From Ruminococcaceae bacterium UBA6353 (lineage in GTDB: Bacteria; Bacillota; Clostridia; Oscillospirales; Acutalibacteraceae), in assembly GCA_002437905.1 (NCBI GenBank), contig DJRT01000004.1, positions 1 to 64,000 on the forward strand: DNA of 64,000 bases, in the 5' to 3' direction. Below are positions 40,163 through 48,534 of this stretch, in pieces. A program made the position numbers and the translations under genes. Within the stretch, counting starts at the first letter, position 1. Each line of letters begins with the position of its first letter. The notes under the pieces were generated by a model. It was not told the origin of the DNA, ran no database searches, and saw only the letters and a list, made by a program, of their open reading frames with translations.

Positions 40163-41686
40163 ATGAAAAAGCCTTTGACACTCATCATCATGGACGGCTT
40201 CGGCATCAATCCGGATACCTACGGCAATGCCATCAAAGCCGCCAAGACCCCCAACCTGACCAAACTGTTTGCGGAAAATCCCTACACCCAGATCGGCGCC
40301 TCCGGCATGGATGTCGGCCTGCCGGACGGGCAGATGGGCAACAGCGAGGTTGGCCACACCAATATGGGCGCCGGCCGCATCGTGTACCAGGAGTTGACCC
40401 GCATCACCAAGTCCATCCAGGACGGTGATTTCTTCGAGAATGAGGCGCTGAAGAACGCCATGGCTGCGGCCGCCAAGCCCGGTGCAGCACTGCACCTGAT
40501 GGGGCTGCTTTCCAGCGGCGGTGTGCACAGCCACATCGACCACCTGGTCGGCCTGCTGGAAATGGCCAAGAAAAACGGCATTGAAAAGGTCTTTGTGCAC
40601 TGCCTGATGGATGGCCGCGATGTCCCCCCCACCTCCGGCAAGGAATTTATCCAGCAGCTGCAGACGGAAATGGCACGCATCGGCGTCGGCCGGATCGCCA
40701 CGGTGGCCGGCCGCTACTACGCCATGGATCGTGACAACCGCTGGGAGCGCGTGGAGAAGGCCTATGCTGCGCTGGTATACGGCGAAGGCGTACAGAACGC
40801 CGACCCCGTGGCCGCGATAGAGGCCTCCTATGCGGCGGATGTAACAGATGAATTTGTGGTGCCGGTGGTCTGCGCCGGCAAAGAGGGCGTGATCAAGCCG
40901 CATGACGCGGTGGTGTTCTTCAACTTCCGCCCCGACCGCGCCCGCGAGATCACCCGCACGCTGGTGGATCCCGACTTTACCGGCTTTGAGCGTAAAAACG
41001 GCTTCTTCCCGCTGACCTATGTGTGCATGACGCAGTATGATGCCACCATGCCCAATGTACAGGTGGCATTCCATCCGCAGTCGCTGAAGAATACGCTTGG
41101 CCAGTACCTGAGCGACAAGGGACTAACCCAGCTGCGCATTGCCGAGACGGAGAAGTACGCCCATGTGACCTTCTTCTTCAACGGCGGCGTGGAAAAGGAA
41201 TATCCCGGCGAGGATCGTGCCCTGATCCACTCCCCCAAGGTGGCCACCTACGACCTGCAGCCGGAAATGAGCGCCTATAAGGTGTGCGATGAGGTTGTTG
41301 AGCGCATCCACTCCGGCAAGTACGATGTGATCATCCTCAACTACGCCAACTGCGATATGGTTGGCCACACCGGCGTGTTTGAGGCCGCCGAGGCCGCCGT
41401 GGAGGCTGTGGATACCTGCGTGGGCAAGACCGTTGCCGCCACGCTGGAGATGGGCGGTGTGGCGATGATCACCGCCGACCACGGCAATGCCGACAAGATG
41501 TACGAGGCAGACGGCTCCCCCTTCACTGCCCACACCACCAACCCGGTGCCCTTCTGCGTGGTTGGCAAGCCCTGCCACCTGCGCCAGAGCGGCGGACGGC
41601 TGGCTGACATTGCCCCCACCATGCTGCAGGTGCTCGGCCTGCCGCAGCCGGAGGAAATGACCGGCAAGTCCCTCATCGAGGAATAA
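40163..41686 (+). CDS. gpmI: Cofactor-independent phosphoglycerate mutase
   Basis: A 507-residue manganese enzyme started at the ATG behind AAAGGAAG. The metal and phosphate site includes IIMDGFG (Asp11), the phosphorylated Ser61 in GNSEVGHTNMGAG, and TADHGNAD near the end. It converts 3- to 2-phosphoglycerate. It is separated from tpiA by 85 bases without a terminator and is followed by a strong terminator, so it closes the glycolytic operon. Enolase and gap genes are not in the window. The start used here ignores an open frame running into tpiA. Confidence 0.97.
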   Translation: MKKPLTLIIMDGFGINPDTYGNAIKAAKTPNLTKLFAENPYTQIGASGMDVGLPDGQMGNSEVGHTNMGAGRIVYQELTRITKSIQDGDFFENEALKNAMAAAAKPGAALHLMGLLSSGGVHSHIDHLVGLLEMAKKNGIEKVFVHCLMDGRDVPPTSGKEFIQQLQTEMARIGVGRIATVAGRYYAMDRDNRWERVEKAYAALVYGEGVQNADPVAAIEASYAADVTDEFVVPVVCAGKEGVIKPHDAVVFFNFRPDRAREITRTLVDPDFTGFERKNGFFPLTYVCMTQYDATMPNVQVAFHPQSLKNTLGQYLSDKGLTQLRIAETEKYAHVTFFFNGGVEKEYPGEDRALIHSPKVATYDLQPEMSAYKVCDEVVERIHSGKYDVIILNYANCDMVGHTGVFEAAEAAVEAVDTCVGKTVAATLEMGGVAMITADHGNADKMYEADGSPFTAHTTNPVPFCVVGKPCHLRQSGGRLADIAPTMLQVLGLPQPEEMTGKSLIEE

Positions 41687-41707
41687 CGACAAATACTGAA
41701 CCCCTGC

Positions 41708-41741
41708 GGCCGGCAAAGCATTCTGCTTTGCCGGCCTTTTT
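41708..41741 (+). terminator. Terminator of the glycolytic operon
   Basis: GGCCGGCAAAGC (41708-41719) pairs with GCTTTGCCGGCC (41725-41736), followed by five T. Confidence 0.9.
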
Positions 41742-41781
41742 GTGCGAAACAACGGAAAAAGTAACAGCTTTGTTACAATCC

Positions 41782-41810
41782 TTGCATCCGGGGGGCGAAT
41801 ATGGTATAGT
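41782..41810 (+). promoter_or_regulatory. Promoter of the O-antigen-ligase-like gene
   Basis: TTGCAT (41782-41787) and TATAGT (41805-41810) with a 17-base spacer. Confidence 0.6.
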
Positions 41811-41855
41811 ACCCAAGCAAGAAAAATTCCCGATAAAAAGTGAGGAGTCTCCCGA

Positions 41856-43262
41856 ATGAAGGAAGCCCTGCGGCCTTACAGGCCGGATCTCCGACAGTCG
41901 TGGCAGGTGGCGCTTTTGCTCATCGCGCTCATCCCCCTGTTTCCGGAATACATCGCCTTTGCCCTGGTGATCGCTGCCGGCCTTTTCGGCTGGCACGCCC
42001 TGCGCAAAAGCGGCGAAAAACTGAAGATCGGCAAGATCGGCAAGCTGCTGCTGGTGTACATCGCATACACTGCCTGCTCGGTGATATACAGCCGCAACAG
42101 GCTCAGCTCGGCCGCCACAGCGGCCATGTGGCTGATCCTTTTTGTTGTGTATCTGGTGTGCAGCAATCTTCTCAGCGATACAGCGCGGTTTGACCTGTTC
42201 GTGATGTGGATGACGGCGGTGGCCGGCGTCGTCGGATTTATTGCCTGCTGCCAGTACCGCATCGCCTTTTTCACCCACGGCCAGACCACCGAGGTGTGGA
42301 AGTGGCTGGACAACATCGTTTATCAGGCACTGCCGATCAAACTGTGCCATGTCCCCTATGTTCTGCGGGCCTGCTCCACCTATGCCCACCCGAATATGCT
42401 ATCGGAATACCTGACCATGGTGGCGCCGTTTGTGGTTTATTTCAATTTTCACGAGCGCCGCAAGGAGCTGCGTACCTTTTCCCGCATCTGCCTGTTCCTG
42501 ACCTTTGGCGGGGTCATCTTCTCGTTCTCCCGCGGCGGGTACATTGCGCTGCTGGTGCTGCTGCTGGCCCTGGTGGTGCTGAATATCCGCCACCGCTTTG
42601 CGGCTGTGGCCATGTACATCTTCGGCGCCCTGCTGCTGATACCGGAAGAGGTCGTAGAGCGGCTGCTGACCATCCTGCCGAATATTTCCGGCGGCAGCAA
42701 GATCATTGAGGATGTCACCAGCGCCCCGGAGCTGACCTATACCACCACAGCCAGCATCATCAACAATGCCTCCGGCGATATGGGCATGGACGCCCGGTGG
42801 AAAATATGGCTGGAGGCTATCCACAGCTTCTGCCAGCGGCCGCTGTTCGGCGCCGGCGCCGGTGTGCAGACCACCTGGGATATGCTAACAGAAAGCGGTA
42901 TTCCCTCCGGGGTTCATGCACACAACCTGGTGCTGGAACTGCTGGTGGAGGGCGGCATTATCGCCCTGATCCTGATGCTGCTGGTGGGCTTTATGTCCAT
43001 CAAGAACGGCGTTGAGCTGATCCGCGCCGGATACAGCACCGCTTTCTGGGTCGGGTTTGCTGTGCTGGGCTGCATCATGTCCTTCTGCCTGCAGGGACTG
43101 GTGGACTACCCACTGATGTCCCCCAAGCTGATCTGCAATTTCATGATGCTGATCGGCATCACCGAACGCGTCATCCATCTGTACTCCGGCCGGGAAATTG
43201 CCATGCGGCGCGCCCTGCGCAAACGGCTGCGCAAAAAGGCTGCTAAACCCACAAGAGTCTGA
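41856..43262 (+). CDS. O-antigen ligase-like membrane protein
   Basis: A 468-residue protein with about eleven membrane helices. The large periplasm-side loop, residues about 270-355, ends in the HAHNLVLELLVEGG signature of the O-antigen ligase/polymerase (Wzy/WaaL) family, and SFSRGGYIALLV is the other conserved element. In Gram-positive bacteria such proteins polymerise or attach cell-surface glycans or teichuronic-acid-like polymers. No other polysaccharide gene is adjacent; it has its own promoter and terminator. The substrate is therefore unknown. The tail is strongly basic (KRLRKKAAK). Confidence 0.86.
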   Translation: MKEALRPYRPDLRQSWQVALLLIALIPLFPEYIAFALVIAAGLFGWHALRKSGEKLKIGKIGKLLLVYIAYTACSVIYSRNRLSSAATAAMWLILFVVYLVCSNLLSDTARFDLFVMWMTAVAGVVGFIACCQYRIAFFTHGQTTEVWKWLDNIVYQALPIKLCHVPYVLRACSTYAHPNMLSEYLTMVAPFVVYFNFHERRKELRTFSRICLFLTFGGVIFSFSRGGYIALLVLLLALVVLNIRHRFAAVAMYIFGALLLIPEEVVERLLTILPNISGGSKIIEDVTSAPELTYTTTASIINNASGDMGMDARWKIWLEAIHSFCQRPLFGAGAGVQTTWDMLTESGIPSGVHAHNLVLELLVEGGIIALILMLLVGFMSIKNGVELIRAGYSTAFWVGFAVLGCIMSFCLQGLVDYPLMSPKLICNFMMLIGITERVIHLYSGREIAMRRALRKRLRKKAAKPTRV

Positions 43263-43271
43263 GAATAAAGA

Positions 43272-43316
43272 AAAAAACACCGGCGGACAATTTTGCATTG
43301 TCCGCCGGTGTTTTTT
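43272..43316. terminator. Bidirectional terminator
   Basis: A 19-base arm at 43272-43290 is the perfect complement of 43298-43316, with A-run and T-run at the edges. It serves the ligase-like gene and the convergent regulator gene at 43331. Confidence 0.92.
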
Positions 43317-43330
43317 GCATATAATCCCGC

Positions 43331-43915
43331 TCACCGCAGGCCGGCCCACAACAAAATAATGATCTGCCCCGGAATACCGATAACAAACACCAGCCACAGA
43401 TTGTAGGACAGCAGGGTGAGGTAAAAGGCCGCCAGCACACTCCAAAGCAGCACTGAAATAATAAAGAAATTCCAGCGGCGATTGCCCCAGACGCTATTGA
43501 GCACCAGCACCACGATAGCCGTGACCGGCACTGCATAAACAAAGCAGAGCCAGTGCCGGGTGATATTATTGCCCAACATATCAATATTGACGAAGACAAA
43601 GGTGGCGATCAGCCACACCAGTACGCAGGAAATGGCAGTGATCAGCCGGTGATTGCGGCGCTGGCGGCGGGTATATTCCCGCTTGATCTCGGTTGCCTTC
43701 GGGTGATCCGCCTGCAAAAGATAGTCCACTGTCACATGGAACAGGTCGGCAATCTCTTTGAAGGTACCGATATCCGGCAGGGACTCCCCCCGCTCCCACT
43801 TGGATATAGCCTTATCCGAATAATTGAGACGCTCCGCCATCTCAAGCTGGGTCATATTTGCCGAACGGCGCAGCTGGCCGATATTGCCGGCCACAATCAT
43901 TTTTAAGTCTTCCAT
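43331..43915 (-). CDS. Membrane-attached XRE family regulator
   Basis: A 194-residue protein; of two adjacent ATGs, 43913-43915 has the better spacing to AGGAG. The N-terminal HTH (residues about 5-65) reads IGQLRRSANMTQLEMAERL and SDKAISKWERGESLPDI, the Xre/Cro type with a DLFHVTVDYLL end. After a basic linker follow four hydrophobic helices. HTH proteins with membrane tails of this kind are common in clostridia and are thought to respond to membrane signals; no target is known. It is a single-gene unit convergent with the ligase-like gene. Confidence 0.85.
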   Translation of the reverse strand: MEDLKMIVAGNIGQLRRSANMTQLEMAERLNYSDKAISKWERGESLPDIGTFKEIADLFHVTVDYLLQADHPKATEIKREYTRRQRRNHRLITAISCVLVWLIATFVFVNIDMLGNNITRHWLCFVYAVPVTAIVVLVLNSVWGNRRWNFFIISVLLWSVLAAFYLTLLSYNLWLVFVIGIPGQIIILLWAGLR

Positions 43916-44044
43916 CATCCGTCTCCTGCTGTCAAAAGAAAATGCTCCGGCGCCGCAGACCGTCCACAGCTGTGCGGCCGGCAGGGCTTTTGATGAGTAT
44001 ACCACATTTTCGTCCCTTTGGCAAGTGCGGAAATGGACGGGCGC

Positions 44045-44320
44045 TCAGCTTACCGGCGGCAGCAGCAGCTTGAGCAGCAGCAGCCCGACAACCCCCGGAG
44101 CGCCCAACACCCCGCACACACCCACGCTGAACCAGCTGAGTCCAAGAGAAACGCCGGTAAATCCGCCCAGCACATCCACTGCCCCCAGAGCGCATAGCCC
44201 CTGCACCGCGGACAGAAGCAGCCGCCGCAGCGGCTTTCCTGTATGTATAGCCGTGGCCAGAACGGCCACAGCCACGCCACCTCCCACAATGATCAACGCA
44301 ACCTTTAACCACAGCGCCAT
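44045..44320 (-). CDS. bofA: BofA family protein (pro-sigma-K processing inhibitor-like)
   Basis: A 91-residue protein with two or three membrane helices and the family end GLSWFSVGVCGVLGAPGVVGLLLLKLLL. In Bacillus BofA restrains the SpoIVFB protease that activates sigma-K during sporulation. Its presence points to a spore-former lineage, although some non-sporulating clostridia keep it. It follows the DUF2508 gene by 15 bases, the same order as yaaL-bofA of B. subtilis, but the recR gene that normally precedes them is missing here. The role in this organism is inferred from the family. Confidence 0.82.
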   Translation of the reverse strand: MALWLKVALIIVGGGVAVAVLATAIHTGKPLRRLLLSAVQGLCALGAVDVLGGFTGVSLGLSWFSVGVCGVLGAPGVVGLLLLKLLLPPVS

Positions 44321-44335
44321 CGCGCCACCCCCGCT

Positions 44336-44587
44336 CTATTCATTCCATAAATGGGTCTTTTCCCGGCAGGTAATTCCCTGCTCACGCGCATGGCGCAGCA
44401 AAAAGCGGTACTGTGCCCGCAGCGAACCAAGCTCGTAGATGCACCCCTCGATCAGATCCGGGTCCGTCTCCAGCGAAAAACGGCTCTCCACCGCGTCAAT
44501 GCGCGCACAGACATCCCGTATAGCCGTAATGGTGGGGTGCGGCGGCTCATCCGCCCGCAGCAGCAGCTTACGAAAGGTGTTTTCCAT
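44336..44587 (-). CDS. DUF2508 family protein (YaaL-like)
   Basis: An 83-residue, helical, acidic-basic protein. The stretch ETDPDLIEGCIYELGSLRAQYRFLLRHARE is characteristic of DUF2508, as in YaaL of B. subtilis, which lies between recR and bofA. No function is established. Here it precedes bofA by 15 bases, in agreement with the family neighbourhood, but upstream is secG with its terminator rather than recR. A weak AAAGGG site precedes the ATG. The family assignment is based on motif and position together. Confidence 0.75.
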   Translation of the reverse strand: MENTFRKLLLRADEPPHPTITAIRDVCARIDAVESRFSLETDPDLIEGCIYELGSLRAQYRFLLRHAREQGITCREKTHLWNE

Positions 44588-44614
44588 TCTATTCCGCCCT
44601 TTCCGTCATATTCT

Positions 44615-44752
44615 ATGAATAGTATGGACAAAATAGACGCCCTTAGACGGAGCAAAAGGAAAAAACTTCAAAAGCGGACACCCGCGCGCCCGTACCGTGG
44701 CACCCGCGCAGGGGGTTCTCCAAAAAACGCCTACAAGAAAGGCCGCAACTGA
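44615..44752 (+). CDS. Possible very basic 45-residue protein
   Basis: A short frame on the opposite strand to the DUF2508 gene encodes 45 residues, about one third Lys or Arg (for example RSKRKKLQKR), with Gly and Pro. I see no ribosome site before either ATG (44615, 44624), and no family is recognised. It sits in the 276-base gap between yaaL and secG and ends before a terminator hairpin. It may be a real small nucleic-acid-binding protein or a chance frame. Confidence 0.25.
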   Translation: MNSMDKIDALRRSKRKKLQKRTPARPYRGTRAGGSPKNAYKKGRN

Positions 44753-44793
44753 TCCCCGGCTGTGCCGACACCGCCGCAGTGTGATAGGACGCA

Positions 44794-44826
44794 AAAAAAG
44801 ACTGCCGCGATACGGCAGTCTTTTTT
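44794..44826 (-). terminator. Terminator of secG
   Basis: AAAAAAGACTGCCG (44794-44807) pairs with CGGCAGTCTTTTTT (44813-44826). T-runs on both sides allow use in either direction. Confidence 0.88.
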
Positions 44827-44863
44827 GTCTTTGTTTAACAGTATGCTCCGCGACCGATCTCTT

Positions 44864-45205
44864 TTACCCCGCAATATCGGAAGTGGTATCGGAGGTCGTC
44901 TCGGAGGTGGTGGTCGAAGTCGATGTGCTATCGTCCGACTTACCGGCCAGCGCCGCGGGGCTGAGGAACTTTGTGATCAGCATGCCGGCAAAAACCAGCA
45001 CAAAGAATGTGATGGCGATCACCTTTGTCCATTTGGCCAGACGAGCATCCCAGGTTTTTGCCATACCCTTATCCATAAAGGAATCGGCCGCACCGGCGAT
45101 CACGCCCAGGTTGGACTCGTTACCCTCCTGCAGCAGCACCACCAGGATGATCAGCAGGGAGAACAGAATGAGGATCGCACCGATAATATACTCAAAAACA
45201 GACAT
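44864..45205 (-). CDS. secG: Preprotein translocase subunit SecG
   Basis: A 113-residue protein; the ATG at 45203-45205 with GGAGGG upstream fits the family start MSVFEYIIGAILILFSLLI. Two membrane helices are separated by the conserved loop VVLLQEGNESNLGVIAGAADSF. The C-terminal tail is Ser/Thr-rich (SDDSTSTSTTTSETTSDTT), longer than usual. SecG assists SecYE during export. It is a single-gene unit with its own promoter and terminator; rnr and smpB, frequent partners, are not adjacent. Confidence 0.92.
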   Translation of the reverse strand: MSVFEYIIGAILILFSLLIILVVLLQEGNESNLGVIAGAADSFMDKGMAKTWDARLAKWTKVIAITFFVLVFAGMLITKFLSPAALAGKSDDSTSTSTTTSETTSDTTSDIAG

Positions 45206-45248
45206 GACTTTACATACCCTCCAAACAGAGACTTTCTGATACCTGAAC

Positions 45249-45277
45249 AGTATACCACAGCAGCCGAAAAAAAGCAA
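45249..45277 (-). promoter_or_regulatory. Promoter of secG
   Basis: TTGCTT (45272-45277) and TATACT (45249-45254) on the minus strand, spacer 17 bases. Confidence 0.7.
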
Positions 45278-45422
45278 GACAAAAATGCAAATTTCTTCCG
45301 TCATCACGCTTTTAATGGTCATTATCTGCACTCTACACACCATTCTACTGTTAGTAGAGAGCCGATTTTTTCTCTCTACGCCCCTGACCACCCAGGTGAG
45401 AGACGCAAAAGATACCCGTAGG

Positions 45423-45451
45423 GTGACAAATAAAGCCGCATCGGGTATACT
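45423..45451 (+). promoter_or_regulatory. Promoter of the SGNH hydrolase gene
   Basis: GTGACA (45423-45428) and TATACT (45446-45451) with a 17-base spacer. The 388-base region 45206-45593 holds this promoter, the secG promoter and a small TAGAGAG/CTCTCTA stem near 45355-45378; the leader up to the start codon shows no known riboswitch. Confidence 0.55.
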
Positions 45452-45593
45452 GTCAATAGTAACCAAATGACACCCCGTCCCATACCACGGCCGAACGCCC
45501 GAAACACAGGCGGGGCGTTGTTCCCCATTCCCCGTCCGGTGACGGCCCCGTGTGGGAATGATACAGGATCTTATCTGCAAGGAGGCACACCAC

Positions 45594-46265
45594 ATGAAGC
45601 ACTTGGAAATCTACGGCGACTCCATCCTCAAGGGTGTGATGTATGTTGCCGAGCAAGGACGCTACCGTCTATGGAAAAGCCCGAAGCTGGAGCAGCTGGC
45701 CCAGGAGGGCTACGCCATCGAAAACCACTCCCGCATGGGCGCCACTATTGAGCGCGGCATCGCCTCCCTTGAACGGCACGGCGAGTATGCAGAAAACACC
45801 ACAGTGGTGCTGGAATACGGCGGCAATGACTGCGACTACGATTGGAGCCGGATCGCCGAGGATCCGCACGGCAGCTTCCTGCCGCACACGCCGGAGCAGA
45901 CATTCATGCAGCGCTACCGCTACGCGGTGGAGCTGGCACGCAGCAAGGGCGCTGAAGTCGTGCTGCTGCCACTGGTGCCAATCGACGCCAAGAAGTATTT
46001 TTCCTGGATCTCGCGGGACAAAAATGCCGATAACATCCTGCAGTGGCTGGGCGATGTCAGCATGCTCTCCCGCTGGCAGGAGCATTACAGCCGTCTGGTG
46101 GAGGGGCTGGCCGAAGAGCTGCGCTGCCCGATCATTGATATCCGCCGTGATTTCCTGCTGAGCCACCAGTTTGAAACGCTGCTGTGCAGCGATGGTATAC
46201 ACCCCACACCGGCCGGACACGAAATGATCGCCGAACGCCTGGCCGGCTACCTGCAAACGGCATGA
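45594..46265 (+). CDS. SGNH/GDSL hydrolase
   Basis: A 223-residue cytosolic esterase-like protein started at the ATG behind GGAGG. The blocks of the SGNH family are present: IYGDSILKG with the nucleophile Ser10, GGNDCDYDW with Gly-Asn of the oxyanion hole, and the C-terminal DGIHPTPAGH with the Asp-His pair. There is no signal peptide. The substrate may be an acyl or acetyl ester of a lipid or glycan. It is followed at 47 bases by a DegV fatty-acid-binding protein gene, which would suit a role in lipid turnover (inference). Confidence 0.87.
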   Translation: MKHLEIYGDSILKGVMYVAEQGRYRLWKSPKLEQLAQEGYAIENHSRMGATIERGIASLERHGEYAENTTVVLEYGGNDCDYDWSRIAEDPHGSFLPHTPEQTFMQRYRYAVELARSKGAEVVLLPLVPIDAKKYFSWISRDKNADNILQWLGDVSMLSRWQEHYSRLVEGLAEELRCPIIDIRRDFLLSHQFETLLCSDGIHPTPAGHEMIAERLAGYLQTA

Positions 46266-46312
46266 CCCTAAACAGCCCTGCAAAAAAAGAACAGACGAAA
46301 GGAACAATCTGT

Positions 46313-47203
46313 ATGAATGAGAGCTTTATCCTGAGCTGCTGCTCCACCGTCGACCTGCCGGCCGACCTGCTGGAGCAGCGCGGCATCCGCTACACCTGCT
46401 TCCACTATTTTCTTGATGGCGTTGAGTATCCCGATGACCTCGGAAAGTCCATGCCGCTGCCGGCATTTTACCAGGCAATGGTGGACGGCGCAGATACCCG
46501 CACCGCCCAGGTGAATGTGGAGGAATACCGCACCTATTTCACCGAGCTGCTGCAGCAGGGCAAGGATGTGCTGCATGTCACGCTGTCCAGCGGCATATCC
46601 GGCTCCTACAATTCGGCCTGTATCGCTGCTGAGCTGCTGCGTGAGCAGTTCCCGGAGCAGAAGCTGCTGGTTGTGGACTCGCTTGGCGCCTCCTCCGGCA
46701 GCGGCCTCATCATGATGACGCTGGCAGACATGCGCGACGAGGGTAAAAGCATCCAGGAGATCTATGACTGGATCATGCACAACCGGCTGCGCATGCACCA
46801 CTGGTTTTGCTCGACCGACCTGACCTTCTATGTGAAGGGCGGCCGTGTGACCAAGGCGGCCGGCTGGTTCGGCACGGTGCTGCGCATCTGCCCGGTGCTG
46901 AACATGGATTACCTCGGACGGCTGATTCCCCGCTTCAAGGTACGCGGCAAGCAGAACGCCCTGAGGGAGCTGGAGCACCAGATGGAGGAGCACGCCGAAA
47001 ACGGCACCGACTATAATGGGCACTGCTGCATGAGCCATTCCAATTGCCGTGCCGATGCTGAGTTTGTCGCCGCCCTGGTGAAGAAGCACTTCCCGCATCT
47101 GCAGGGGGATGTGCAGATCTATGATATCGGCACCACGATTGGCTCCCACTCCGGTCCCGGCACCGTGGCCCTCTATTTCTGGGGCGACGAGCGGAAAAAC
47201 TGA
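46313..47203 (+). CDS. DegV family fatty-acid-binding protein
   Basis: A 296-residue protein with the DegV fold: STVDLPADLLEQRGI at the start, THxT-like HVTLSSGISGSYNSA in the first half, and the C-terminal CMSHSNCRADAEFVAALV and GTTIGSHSGPGTVALYF. DegV (FakB) proteins bind a fatty acid and present it to the kinase FakA for incorporation into phospholipids. No fakA is in the window. It starts behind AAAGGAA after the SGNH gene and ends with a terminator. An early frame upstream of the chosen start is not coding. Confidence 0.93.
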   Translation: MNESFILSCCSTVDLPADLLEQRGIRYTCFHYFLDGVEYPDDLGKSMPLPAFYQAMVDGADTRTAQVNVEEYRTYFTELLQQGKDVLHVTLSSGISGSYNSACIAAELLREQFPEQKLLVVDSLGASSGSGLIMMTLADMRDEGKSIQEIYDWIMHNRLRMHHWFCSTDLTFYVKGGRVTKAAGWFGTVLRICPVLNMDYLGRLIPRFKVRGKQNALRELEHQMEEHAENGTDYNGHCCMSHSNCRADAEFVAALVKKHFPHLQGDVQIYDIGTTIGSHSGPGTVALYFWGDERKN

Positions 47204-47214
47204 ACGAAACGATG

Positions 47215-47249
47215 AAAGCCGCCGCAGGCTCAGCCTGCGGCGGCTTTTG
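47215..47249 (+). terminator. Terminator after the degV gene
   Basis: AAAGCCGCCGCAGGC (47215-47229) pairs with GCCTGCGGCGGCTTT (47233-47247) around TCA. Confidence 0.9.
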
Positions 47250-47303
47250 TGATCATGCCCCAGGCTTGCGCCGGGTGGTATTGAAACAATTCGGAAAAAA
47301 CGA

Positions 47304-47879
47304 TCAGAACGGCCAGTAGCCGAGTCCCTCCAGCAGGATCTTAATGGCGATCAGGACCAGGATCACGCCGCCGACAAATTCGGCCGGCTTCTGGAAACGG
47401 TCGCCGAACAGACCGCCAAGCTTCACCGACACTGCGGAAATGACGAAGGTGATGCAACCGATCAGCAGTGCCGTGAGGGCCATCCCCCCCCAGGTCAGAT
47501 CCAACAGCGAGAATGACACCCCCACTGCCAGCGCATCAATGCTGGTGGCGATAGCCAGCGGCAGCATTGCCGCAAAGCCGAACGATGCATTGGACTGCTC
47601 CTCCTCTGGGCCAAAGGTCTCCCGCAGCATATTGCCGCCGATCAGCGCCAGAAGAATAAAGGCGATCCAATGATCGTACCGGTCGATCAGATGCGCAAAG
47701 GTGCTGCCCAGCGCATAGCCGATAGACGGCATCAGAGCCTGAAAAAGGCCAAAATAGGCGCCGGCCGTCAGACAATGGCGCAGCCTGACGCCACCGGTGG
47801 CCAGTCCCTTGCAGATCGACACCGCCGCCGCATCCATGGACAGACCGATCGCGATCAAGATCAGTTCCCAAATTCCCAT
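47304..47879 (-). CDS. mntP: Manganese efflux pump MntP
   Basis: A 191-residue protein with six membrane helices arranged as two repeats of three. The conserved helix ends with acidic residues are GLSMDAAAVSICKGLA in repeat one and ATSIDALAVGVSFSLL in repeat two. MntP exports excess Mn(II). The ATG at 47877-47879 with AAGGGG is chosen. No yybP-ykoY riboswitch is evident in the short upstream region. It is the last gene on the minus strand before the DegV terminator and may be its own unit. Confidence 0.93.
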   Translation of the reverse strand: MGIWELILIAIGLSMDAAAVSICKGLATGGVRLRHCLTAGAYFGLFQALMPSIGYALGSTFAHLIDRYDHWIAFILLALIGGNMLRETFGPEEEQSNASFGFAAMLPLAIATSIDALAVGVSFSLLDLTWGGMALTALLIGCITFVISAVSVKLGGLFGDRFQKPAEFVGGVILVLIAIKILLEGLGYWPF

Positions 47880-48021
47880 AACTGTAACCCCTTTTCCTAT
47901 CCGGCCGCACACCGCCGCCGAAACTTCCGCAGAGCTTTTCTGTATTCTGTATCTTTATTATAGTTACACAGCCAGCCAGGCGGATATGCCGCCATACGGC
48001 GAACACTTTATCCCAAAGTGC

Positions 48022-48519
48022 TCACACAGCTGCCTCCAGATGCTGGAAATGCAGCAGCTGTCCGCAGGCGATCAGTGCTGCCAGCCAAAGAAGCAGCACC
48101 ACAGCGGCCAGCAGCGCCGCACGGTATTGCCGGCGGCTGCCCTCCCGCGTACCGAAAGCCAGAACCAGAGTACGCACGGCAAAACACAGTGGCAGCGCCG
48201 TCCACAGGCAGGAAAGCAAATTGGCCGCCGTATCCGCACCGGCCGCGGCGGTATTATCCATCCCGCCGTAAAGCAAAAACAGGGTAAGCGCCGCCGCCAG
48301 CGTAACACCGCCGGCAGCGTCCGCAAACACCGCATCAGCGCCCCGGCGCAGGAAGATCCCCACGCCGACCAGCAGCACCCCGGCCACGATCAGCCATCCA
48401 AGCGCCCGCAGGATGCCGCCGGCATCCGCCAGCGTGATGCCGGCCTGCAGCCACCAGGAAAAGGCGATCACCACAGCCGTGCAAGCGGCGTAGACCCATA
48501 GCTTGGTATTCTGCTTCAT
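48022..48519 (-). CDS. Hypothetical membrane protein
   Basis: A 165-residue protein with about five hydrophobic helices and high Ala/Leu content. I do not recognise a family. It begins 15 bases after cysS and therefore belongs to the cysE-cysS transcript. The region ADTAANLLSCLWTALPLCFA contains the only polar stretch between helices. A link to cysteine metabolism is suggested only by position. Confidence 0.65.
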   Translation of the reverse strand: MKQNTKLWVYAACTAVVIAFSWWLQAGITLADAGGILRALGWLIVAGVLLVGVGIFLRRGADAVFADAAGGVTLAAALTLFLLYGGMDNTAAAGADTAANLLSCLWTALPLCFAVRTLVLAFGTREGSRRQYRAALLAAVVLLLWLAALIACGQLLHFQHLEAAV

Positions 48520-48534
48520 TGCCGATCACCATCC

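Noticed and set aside
45355..45378. TAGAGAG/CTCTCTA stem in the secG-SGNH intergenic region
   Set aside because: Short stem without a T-run at the right side and no match to a known riboswitch.
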